Source: Paraferrimonas sedimenticola
Lineage (GTDB): Bacteria > Pseudomonadota > Gammaproteobacteria > Enterobacterales > Shewanellaceae
Length of the DNA stretch: 64,000 bases
NCBI RefSeq assembly: GCF_002282855.1
Contig: NZ_NRIR01000010.1
Coordinates: 1-64,000 of the forward strand
Direction: 5' to 3'
Below the pieces are notes generated by a model that was not told the origin of the DNA, ran no database searches, and saw only the letters and a program-made list of their open reading frames with translations. Positions 54,738-64,000 of this stretch are shown piece after piece. A program made the translations under genes and the position numbers. The first letter of the stretch is position 1; each line of letters starts with the position of its first letter.

Positions 54738-55922
54738 TTAAGCGATGTCGTTTTCACGCCAGATTTCTGCATCTGAACAGTCCATACCTGAGTTGAAGGT
54801 ATCCCACAAAGTCGAGTACTTCACTGGCACAGGCTCAATTCCACGGGCTTCTAGACGCTTCATTGTCTCGGTACAACGGTTGTCGATTAGGATACGACCG
54901 TCGCCAATGGTAGGTGCGTTTGACGCACCGCGAGCAATGTCTTCCAGAGGAATTGGCATAATCTCGTAGTCCTTCAAGCACTCAGGCAATTGCTCTTGTA
55001 GCAGACCAAAGTTCTCAGTGTCAGGCAAACCAACCAAACCTTCTTGAATCATCATCATGACGCAGTCAAAGTGGTAGGTCAGATTCGAGTCAAAGAAGAC
55101 TTCCTCTGAGGTAAAGCCGGCTTCTTGCATGATGCGCTCCATCATGAACTTGCCGCCCATTGGGTTACCTGCCGAGGTGTGGTCGTTACAGGTCTTCTCG
55201 TCATAGGCCGCTGGAATCAGGCTAGCATCTGGCAAGCCCCATCCGAACAGGATTTGCTTGTTAGGGAACAACTTAGGTGCAGCGTTATCAACGCCCGCCA
55301 AGTTACCTACGCCACGCATGTTTACGTCTGGCTCTGGGTACGGCATTGAGCGGTACTGCAATTCAGGAGTGGCTTTAAACAGCTCCATGGTGCCGTTGCG
55401 CATCGCAAATTCGTACTGACGAACAGGGCCACATTCCCAAATTTGCATGAAGTAGTTTTCTATGATGCGGCCATAAGTTGGACCACCGTAAATTGAACAG
55501 AACTTAGGACCACGCCACGCATCGTTGTTGTTGATGATGCCTTCTGGGTATTCGCACTCTTCGTTACGAATCACTTTCACGCCACAGTCACGTAGCGCTT
55601 TAGCAAGACCGTCTGACTCTTGTGCCATTTCTTCCCACAGCTCTGGTGCTACGTCACGCAAGTTTTGGTCTTTGTGCTTACGCCAAAAATCACGAACGTC
55701 GTCTGAGCAGCTATCACCAGTCATCGCATCCATCTCACCCACATCTGGGTCTGGTACGTATACGGCTTGCGGGTCACCAACGTAGGCAGTGCGGTAGCGA
55801 GCAAATCCGTGTTCTACAAAGGCACGTTGACCTTCAAACTGAGGGGTTAAGTGAGCGTTTAGCGCATCCCACTTTTCTTGCTCGGTCTTCATAAACTGTT
55901 GCATATCTTGAGTTGCTGACAT
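54738..55922 (-). CDS. Amidinotransferase-fold enzyme B (AGAT-like)
   Basis: 394 residues from the ATG at 55922 (GAGGA upstream; a longer frame runs into the promoter). H284 and D286 in LTYHFDCVMM and Cys382 in FNSGMDCSD give the His-Cys pair of the guanidino-modifying superfamily; D212 (GVDNAA) is a candidate third residue. Blocks SIYGGPTYGRIIE and IWECGPVRQ are shared with C. It is closely paralogous to C and distant from A. Possible amidino acceptors are unknown. Divergent from AraC regulator 1. Confidence 0.72.
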   Translation of the reverse strand: MSATQDMQQFMKTEQEKWDALNAHLTPQFEGQRAFVEHGFARYRTAYVGDPQAVYVPDPDVGEMDAMTGDSCSDDVRDFWRKHKDQNLRDVAPELWEEMAQESDGLAKALRDCGVKVIRNEECEYPEGIINNNDAWRGPKFCSIYGGPTYGRIIENYFMQIWECGPVRQYEFAMRNGTMELFKATPELQYRSMPYPEPDVNMRGVGNLAGVDNAAPKLFPNKQILFGWGLPDASLIPAAYDEKTCNDHTSAGNPMGGKFMMERIMQEAGFTSEEVFFDSNLTYHFDCVMMMIQEGLVGLPDTENFGLLQEQLPECLKDYEIMPIPLEDIARGASNAPTIGDGRILIDNRCTETMKRLEARGIEPVPVKYSTLWDTFNSGMDCSDAEIWRENDIA

Positions 55923-56040
55923 GGTGTAGTCCTCTCTTATACGGCTTAAGTGTTTAGGTACCAGACGCACAATGGATTAACTTGTTGTGCGTCTCGTTGA
56001 ATTCGAGCGTATTATTTCAATATCCCTTATTTAGCTCGCG

Positions 56041-56086
56041 CCGATTTGGGACACTTTGCTTTGGATCTAGGCCGGATTTGGGACAG
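56041..56086. promoter_or_regulatory. CC-N4/5-TGGGAC direct repeats (B/AraC1)
   Basis: ATTTGGGACA occurs twice, TGGGAC at 56047 and 56079 (32-bp period, about three helical turns). CC precedes by 4 and 5 bases. The layout is repeated at 58499. Direct repeats at this spacing suit an AraC-type dimer. Confidence 0.65.
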
Positions 56087-56130
56087 CAAGGTGAAAAAAA
56101 CAGCTAACCTACCGTTAAATGGAGTATTTT

Positions 56131-57105
56131 TTGAGTTCAAACGACGTTCGTGTCAGCTACAGACGCTATAACGACATACTGTCCTTGTTAGAAGATGAGC
56201 CACACATAGAGTCAATTTTACTGACAACCCAGACAGAGCCAGGCGATCTTAGCGCTAGCTGTTTTCGGTTGGAGTACTCGGATTTAATGGTGCAGCAATA
56301 CTATGCGGATAAGCGTTTGCAGATGTCTTTGCGCTACAGCACAGGCTGGACGCGTTTCTTGTTATACACAGGCAAACAACCCGACTCGACTTGGCAAGGG
56401 GTTCACTTTAAACCCAACTCACTGGTGGTGGTACCGGATGTTGAAGGCGTCTATTCCATTGGTTCTGGCCATCAAGACACCAGTATTCATGTCTCACAAA
56501 GTCTGCTTGAAGAAATGGGAGTCTCTACCGAACGTTGGACCCGCTCATCCGACATTAAAGAGTGCTTCTTAGAAGTGCCCCCGGCCATGGCAAGCGAGAT
56601 AAATAAGGCCTTAGACGACCTTAAATCCCGATACACCTTTGATGACGGCAAGCCCTTTACCAGTTTGCTCAACCCAGATTTGGCGGGTCAGTTAAGAAGT
56701 CGACTGTTTGAAATCATCGCTTACGGGCTCACCAATGCCGACTCAGGCGCTCAGACCAAAAAGCCCTCTCGTCGCTTCCAACTGGTGCAACGCGCGCTCA
56801 ATCATGTTGCGGTAATGGAAGATGACCAAGTCACCGAACTCACCGTGGATGATTGGAGTGAAGCCATCGGCGCCTCTCGCAAGACCCTGTTAAGGGCGTT
56901 TAGTGACGTTCTTTATATCGCGCCGTATCGATTCTTACTCCATTTAAGGCTTAACGTGGCGCATAGAGACCTGCAATCTGGTGCGAAATCCGTATTAGAG
57001 GTTTCCACACGCTGTGGTTTTAGCAAGCCTGGTGACTTTGCCACCTTTTACAAAGAGTTTTATGGCGTACTGCCCTCTGACACTTTAGCCCAGAGTAAAA
57101 AGTAA
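56131..57105 (+). CDS. AraC-family regulator 1 (amidinotransferase B)
   Basis: 324 residues if started at the TTG at 56131 (GGAG 6 nt upstream; aligns with MSQYVKFSYRTY of the paralog). An ATG at 56119 is the alternative. N-terminal ligand-binding region of about 210 residues, C-terminal double HTH with GASRKTLLRAFSDVL and STRCGFSKPGDFATFYKEFYG. It is a clear paralog of the gene at 58628. Divergent from B, convergent with C. Confidence 0.87.
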   Translation: MSSNDVRVSYRRYNDILSLLEDEPHIESILLTTQTEPGDLSASCFRLEYSDLMVQQYYADKRLQMSLRYSTGWTRFLLYTGKQPDSTWQGVHFKPNSLVVVPDVEGVYSIGSGHQDTSIHVSQSLLEEMGVSTERWTRSSDIKECFLEVPPAMASEINKALDDLKSRYTFDDGKPFTSLLNPDLAGQLRSRLFEIIAYGLTNADSGAQTKKPSRRFQLVQRALNHVAVMEDDQVTELTVDDWSEAIGASRKTLLRAFSDVLYIAPYRFLLHLRLNVAHRDLQSGAKSVLEVSTRCGFSKPGDFATFYKEFYGVLPSDTLAQSKK

Positions 57106-57119
57106 CTCTCCACAACTCA

Positions 57120-57147
57120 AAAAAGCGCTTCAATCAAAGCGCTTTTT
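57120..57147. terminator. Terminator between AraC1 and amidinotransferase C
   Basis: AAAAGCGCTT / AAGCGCTTTT stem. Nearly the same hairpin follows AraC2 at 59614. Confidence 0.88.
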
Positions 57148-57167
57148 AACTGTGTTATCAATCGATA

Positions 57168-58367
57168 TTAATCGATGATGTCTTGACGCCAGATTTCCGC
57201 ATCTGAGCAGTCCATACCAGAGTTGAAGGTATCCCAACACTTCTCGTACTTAACCGGCACAGGCTCAATACCACGGGCTTGCAGACGCTTCATGGTCTCG
57301 GTACAACGGTTGTCGATAAGAATACGACCGTCGCCAATAGTCGGTGCGTTTGATACGCCACGAGCGATGTCTTCTAGTGGTAGCGGAACAATTTCGTAGT
57401 CCTTCAGACACTCAGGTAAGTGCTCGTGCATCAAACCGTGGTTAATGGTGTCAGGCATACCCACCACGCCTTCTTTAATCATCATCAAGAAGCAGTCAAA
57501 GTGGTAAGTCAGCTTTGAGTCAAAGAAGATTTCTTCTGAGGTAAAACCGTCATTGTTCAACACGCGCTCCATCAAGAACTTACCGCCCAACGGGTTACCC
57601 GCACTGGTGTAATCGTGACGAGTCTCCGGGTTGTAAGTGGCTTCAATGTGCTTCTCATCGGCCACACCGTAACCAAATAGCAAGTGGCTATCAGGGAAAA
57701 TCTTAACCGCGGCATTGTCCAAACCTGGAGTACCAGGGCCGCGCAAGTTTACGTCCGGCTCAGGGAATTGCATTGAGCGGTACTCAAGATCTGGGTTGGC
57801 ATTGAACAACTGCTCAGTACCTTGACGGAAAGCCAACTCCCACTGACGTACAGGACCGCACTCCCAAATTTGAACGAATTTGTTCTGAATGATTCGACCA
57901 TAGGTTGGGCCGCCGTAAATCGATACGAACTTAGGACCTTTCCAGTTGGCGTTAAAATCTACAATGGCTTCTGGGTATTCGTTGCGATCGTTGCGAATCA
58001 CATTCACACCACAGTCGCGCAGCGCTTTGGCAAGACCGTCGGACTCTTCAGTCATTTCTGCATGTAACTCAGGATCTACGTCTTTTAGAAGCTTGCCCTT
58101 GTTCTCACGCCACATATTTTTCACTTCGTCAGAGCAGCTGTCACCAGTCATGGCTTCCATTTCGCCCTGGTCAGGATCTGGCATGTAAACCGCGTTAGTA
58201 TCACCAACAAAAGCGGTGCGGTAGCGAGCAAAGCCGTGCTCAACGTAAGCGCGCTGGCCTTCAAATTGTGGGTGCATGTAGCCGTTAAGCTGATCCCATT
58301 TGGTTTGCTCAGTTGCCATGAACTCTTGCATTTCGGCATCAGTAGGATTGACAGTTTGGTTACTCAT
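57168..58367 (-). CDS. Amidinotransferase-fold enzyme C (AGAT-like)
   Basis: 399 residues; GAGGA before the ATG. LTYHFDCFLMM gives the His-x-Asp, and Cys387 in FNSGMDCSD the nucleophile. It shares long identical stretches with B (VEHGFARYRTA, EESDGLAKALRDCGV, GDGRILIDNRCTETM), marking a recent duplication together with its AraC neighbour. Differences in SIYGGPTYG flanks (FVS for FCS) and in the loop PGTPGLDNAA may tune the acceptor. Divergent from AraC regulator 2. Confidence 0.72.
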   Translation of the reverse strand: MSNQTVNPTDAEMQEFMATEQTKWDQLNGYMHPQFEGQRAYVEHGFARYRTAFVGDTNAVYMPDPDQGEMEAMTGDSCSDEVKNMWRENKGKLLKDVDPELHAEMTEESDGLAKALRDCGVNVIRNDRNEYPEAIVDFNANWKGPKFVSIYGGPTYGRIIQNKFVQIWECGPVRQWELAFRQGTEQLFNANPDLEYRSMQFPEPDVNLRGPGTPGLDNAAVKIFPDSHLLFGYGVADEKHIEATYNPETRHDYTSAGNPLGGKFLMERVLNNDGFTSEEIFFDSKLTYHFDCFLMMIKEGVVGMPDTINHGLMHEHLPECLKDYEIVPLPLEDIARGVSNAPTIGDGRILIDNRCTETMKRLQARGIEPVPVKYEKCWDTFNSGMDCSDAEIWRQDIID

Positions 58368-58498
58368 GATGGTGTCCTCAAAGGTTGTACATCAAAGGGT
58401 TTAATGGTGTTCGACCCTATAGCGACTTTTGTCGCCTTGGATTTCCCTGCCCCGTCGAATTGAGGGTATTCTGAGGTAAATAAGGTTTGGCTAATGCC

Positions 58499-58542
58499 CC
58501 ACACTGGGACCCTTTTGAACTAAAATAGCCAGAAATGGGACA
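58499..58542. promoter_or_regulatory. CC-N4/5-TGGGAC direct repeats (C/AraC2)
   Basis: TGGGAC at 58505 and 58536 (31-bp period), preceded by CC at 4 and 5 bases, in the same order as the B/AraC1 pair. Distances to the amidinotransferase starts are also similar (about 125-175 bp). Confidence 0.65.
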
Positions 58543-58627
58543 AAATAAGATTCGTGCTGGAAATAACCCCTTGGTTAGGCCAGTTTTTTGCCATTAAATC
58601 CAATGAGTTGAGGAGCTATTTGAGTTT

Positions 58628-59611
58628 ATGTCGCAGTATGTAAAGTTCAGCTATCGAACATACTCCACGCTCGAATCCTTTTTCGACGAAGAGCCCTTCG
58701 TTGATGAAGTACCTACCATGATTCAACTGGATCCTGGTACGTTAAAAGCCGAGCGATGGCGGCTAGACTTTGACGATCTCATTATTCAAAAGCACGGGGT
58801 TAATCTGGCGATCAACGTTGCCCCTGTATACGGTGATGGCTGGTTGAGAGCTGGACTGTTCACTGGCCCTGTCGACCAGGAGTGCAGTTGGCAAGGAGTA
58901 TCAATTAAACCGGGCACCCTCTTCATCACTCCCAAGGGCGGCGGTGTATTCTCGATTCCCGCAGGTTATCAAGATCTCACACTGATACTGAGCTACCCAT
59001 TGATGGACGCCTTAGGCATAGAAAAGCCCGATACTTGGTTGGGCAGCGATAATTTACACCGATGCTTTTACGACATTCCCGAGCCCATGGGCGATAACTT
59101 AGAAAACTTAATGGATGATTTATGTCAGCGTTATAAGCTGTCGAGTAATAGTGATTGGAATGCGATTATCGACCCAGGACACGCAGCGCAAATCAGAATT
59201 GATTTGCTGCGGCTATTGTCCGATTGCTTAACCCGCAATGTCCCGAATCAAACCGACTCAGCCCCCTCGAAGCGATTCGCCTTGGTCAATCGAACCATAG
59301 CGCATATCTCTGCTTTAGAAGATAGTGAGTTGGCCAAGCTGAGTATCGATGATTTAAGCAATCAAGTCGCTGCGAGTCGCAAAACCTTGTTGCGTGCCTT
59401 TAATGACGTGCTTGGCATTAACCCGTCCAAGTATCTCAATAACGTAAAACTCGCCAAGGCACATGCGCTGATTAATACAGGACAGCATCAAATCACTCAG
59501 GTGGGGCTTAAGTTTGGCTACAGCAAACCGGGTTACTTCGCCGAGCAATATCAACTCCTGTACGGTGAGCTCCCCTCGCAAACCTTAAAGCGCGCCAAAA
59601 GCGGCCAATAA
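58628..59611 (+). CDS. AraC-family regulator 2 (amidinotransferase C)
   Basis: 327 residues; ATG at 58628, GAGGAG 12 nt upstream. Same architecture as AraC1: long N-terminal sensing domain, C-terminal HTH with AASRKTLLRAFNDVLGI and GLKFGYSKPGYFAEQYQLLYG. Divergent from C, convergent with groEL. Confidence 0.87.
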   Translation: MSQYVKFSYRTYSTLESFFDEEPFVDEVPTMIQLDPGTLKAERWRLDFDDLIIQKHGVNLAINVAPVYGDGWLRAGLFTGPVDQECSWQGVSIKPGTLFITPKGGGVFSIPAGYQDLTLILSYPLMDALGIEKPDTWLGSDNLHRCFYDIPEPMGDNLENLMDDLCQRYKLSSNSDWNAIIDPGHAAQIRIDLLRLLSDCLTRNVPNQTDSAPSKRFALVNRTIAHISALEDSELAKLSIDDLSNQVAASRKTLLRAFNDVLGINPSKYLNNVKLAKAHALINTGQHQITQVGLKFGYSKPGYFAEQYQLLYGELPSQTLKRAKSGQ

Positions 59612-59613
59612 AA

Positions 59614-59637
59614 AAAGCGCTTCGATTGAAGCGCTTT
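59614..59637. terminator. Terminator between AraC2 and groEL
   Basis: AAAGCGCTTC / GAAGCGCTTT, 4-nt loop, strong T run on the minus side. Confidence 0.9.
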
Positions 59638-59646
59638 CGATACCAA

Positions 59647-61278
<1,632 letters not shown>

Positions 61279-61288
61279 TCACCTAAAT

Positions 61289-61373
61289 TTGGGAAAAATT
61301 CACTGCTATAAAAGTAGCACATGCTAGTTGAACAAAAGCTTATGCAAGCCATAACCTAACGGCAAATTCCCAA
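61289..61373. promoter_or_regulatory. TTGGGA sites upstream of groEL
   Basis: ATTTGGGA at 61289 and, in reverse, CAAATTCCCAA at 61363. The same hexamer recurs in the A and B control regions. The link to the array regulators is inference. Confidence 0.35.
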
Positions 61374-61511
61374 CAAAACCACCATGTTTATAGTGACCTA
61401 GAAGCGTGTGGTTAAAATTTACGCTAACCTGCCATAGGGTAATATCTGCGCGTTTTCACCGTAATAAAGCACAGCAATTAAGCTCACCTCTTCCACACCT
61501 GTCTCCTACCG

Positions 61512-62354
61512 TTAATACAAATGTTCCGCATGAAATTTCAGGTGCGAATCGATAAAACTGGCGATAAAGAAATAAGAATGATCATAACCCGAGCGATAAT
61601 TTATGGTGATCGGGTAGCCTTTTTTTTGAGCAGCTAACGCAATCGCATCGGTTTTCAATTGCTCTTTCAAAAACTGATCGTCACTGCCTTGCTCAATCAG
61701 CATTGGCAGTGGTTGAGAAGCATCTGCCCATGAGAGTAACTCGCAGGGGTCTTGCAAACGCCACAGGGATTTATCGTCGCCCAAATAATGGCTAAAGGCT
61801 TTATCTCCCCATGGCACTTGAGTTGGGTTAACGATAGGACTGAATGCACTGACGGCCTGATACCTATGGGTGTTTCGAAGCGCCACTACTAAGGCACCCA
61901 TTCCCCCCATCGAATGTCCGCAAACAGAACGCTTTTTATTGACCTTGAATTCTGCTTCTATGAGTTCGGGCAGCTCTTCCACCACATAATCGTACATTCG
62001 ATAATGGGCTTTCCAGGGTTCTTGGGTGGCGTTAAGGTAGAAGCCAGCGCCTTGGCCTAAGTCGTAGTTCGGGTCATCAGCGACATTCTCGCCACGAGGG
62101 CTGGTATCTGGGGTGACAATCGCTACCCCAAGCTCAGCCGCCATTCGTTGCGCGCCCGCTTTTTGCACAAAGTTCTCATCGGTACAAGTTAACCCGGACA
62201 ACCAATACAACACGGGAACTCTAGCAACCTCTGCTTGCGGCGGTAAGAATATGCCAAACCGCATTGAGCAATTTAAATGTTTGGACTGGTGTTTATAGTG
62301 CGCCTGACGGCCTTCAAAACACTTGAACTCTGATACCAGCTCAATTTGACTCAT
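61512..62354 (-). CDS. frmB: S-formylglutathione hydrolase
   Basis: 280 residues, esterase D type. Nucleophile Ser in CGHSMGGMGALV; acidic and His residues in EQGSDDQFL and SGYDHSYFFI; typical start QIELVSEFKCFEGRQ. Converts S-formylglutathione to formate and glutathione. 22 bp after frmA, same operon. Confidence 0.95.
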   Translation of the reverse strand: MSQIELVSEFKCFEGRQAHYKHQSKHLNCSMRFGIFLPPQAEVARVPVLYWLSGLTCTDENFVQKAGAQRMAAELGVAIVTPDTSPRGENVADDPNYDLGQGAGFYLNATQEPWKAHYRMYDYVVEELPELIEAEFKVNKKRSVCGHSMGGMGALVVALRNTHRYQAVSAFSPIVNPTQVPWGDKAFSHYLGDDKSLWRLQDPCELLSWADASQPLPMLIEQGSDDQFLKEQLKTDAIALAAQKKGYPITINYRSGYDHSYFFIASFIDSHLKFHAEHLY

Positions 62355-62375
62355 TATCCCTTCCTCAACCGCACG

Positions 62376-63518
<1,143 letters not shown>

Positions 63519-63540
63519 TCAAGCTTTAACCCAACATAGT

Positions 63541-64000
63541 TCATTTTGACGAGTTCGCAGAACTTTGCTGACCCAGTAACGACTCTTGTAGCCAAGCTTG
63601 CGCCGGCCCCACTGGCCTACTTGGGTGTGTCAGCAAATCGACTTCGGTGATGAACGGAGTTTTACTTTGATTAAAATGAGGCGTGAAAGTCGTTAAAGCG
63701 CCATTACCTGCTCGCTCCTCTATTAATAGTAAAGGCAGAAACGCCCAGCCCATGTCTTGTTCCACCAGACTCGCCACATCCTGTTGGTCCGAGGCTAGCC
63801 AGATTTCATTGGAAAACTTAGAACGCATCTCCAACAAAGGGTTCTCTTGCATGGCTTCGCAGTTAATCTGCCTGGAAAGCAATAGGGTTTCTGTATCTAC
63901 CACAGGCATATCCGCCAAAGGTGAGTCTGGCGAACAGGCGCAAAACCACTCAAGCGGCGCTAAGTCGATAAAATCTAAAACCGGTGCCTGAGCTTCTCTG
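63541..64000 (-). CDS. LysR-family regulator, effector domain (cut by window edge)
   Basis: The frame is open to the window end, so only about the last 153 codons are seen. The visible part has the LysR substrate-binding pattern: EWFCACSPDSPLAD, NEIWLASDQQDVASLVEQDMGWAFLPLLL, FITEVDLLTHPSRPVGPAQAW. The HTH lies outside. Same strand as frmA, 40 bp upstream, so it may regulate formaldehyde detoxification, although LysR genes more often diverge from their targets. Confidence 0.75.
   Translation of the reverse strand, partial: REAQAPVLDFIDLAPLEWFCACSPDSPLADMPVVDTETLLLSRQINCEAMQENPLLEMRSKFSNEIWLASDQQDVASLVEQDMGWAFLPLLLIEERAGNGALTTFTPHFNQSKTPFITEVDLLTHPSRPVGPAQAWLQESLLGQQSSANSSK

Noticed and set aside
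56046-56060. Sigma-54-like TGGGAC...TTGC
   Set aside because: The spacing between GG and GC is 8, not 10, and the string is explained better as part of the direct repeats.

Overview
The window looks like chromosome of a marine-type gammaproteobacterium, most like Alteromonadales (Shewanella/Alteromonas relatives). The main reason is the core block ttcA-pagL-like-uspE-fnr-safE-ccoS-ccoI-ccoH-ccoPQON, with a DUF2987 gene and bax beside it. I can support about 52 protein genes, one inactivated transposase, one riboswitch, many intrinsic terminators and several sets of repeated operator-like sites. I see no rRNA, convincing tRNA or CRISPR.

Layout. 0.3-9.8 kb: a large Ig-like-repeat lipoprotein, then a mirror-ordered duplicated block of two secreted C45-type Ntn hydrolases, two LysR regulators and two homologous small lipoproteins, with repeated T-N11-A boxes in their promoters. 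9.86-11.62 kb: an IS1182-like insertion sequence with clear inverted repeats, whose transposase carries an in-frame TGA; 66-bp degenerate repeats follow it. 11.9-15.7 kb: potABCD polyamine importer. 15.9-32.0 kb: core genes for microaerobic respiration (bax, DUF2987, ttcA, pagL-like, uspE, fnr, cbb3 oxidase with its copper/assembly genes, cydDC), with two FNR boxes upstream of ccoN.

32.1-39.7 kb: a probable catabolic regulon of SDR, ureohydrolase (arginase/agmatinase family), Ldh2-family dehydrogenase, second SDR, MFS transporter and a wHTH-TolB-TPR regulator. The first three structural genes share a promoter layout with identical 49-bp spacing. 39.8-46.5 kb: a small coiled protein, an HAAAP amino-acid transporter, RidA and a Cds1-like PLP enzyme (a serine/cysteine/aminoacrylate theme), a c-di-GMP-I riboswitch in front of a small secreted protein, two unknown genes and a YqhD-like alcohol dehydrogenase. 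47.1-51.3 kb: serine hydrolase, AspT-type antiporter and two small proteins.

51.4-61.3 kb: the most unusual region. Three amidinotransferase-fold paralogs (A, B, C) are each divergently paired with their own regulator (one LysR, two paralogous AraC), in repeating modules separated by intrinsic terminators, followed by a divergent groEL without groES. Related TTGGGA/TGGGAC sites recur in all four control regions. 61.5-64 kb: glutathione-dependent formaldehyde detoxification (frmB, frmA) and a LysR gene cut by the window edge.

How the parts may connect (inference): pot imports polyamines, the amidinotransferases would move amidino groups onto amines, and the ureohydrolase would release urea from a guanidino compound. 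Guanidino metabolism is therefore the best unifying theme, but no substrate can be read from sequence.
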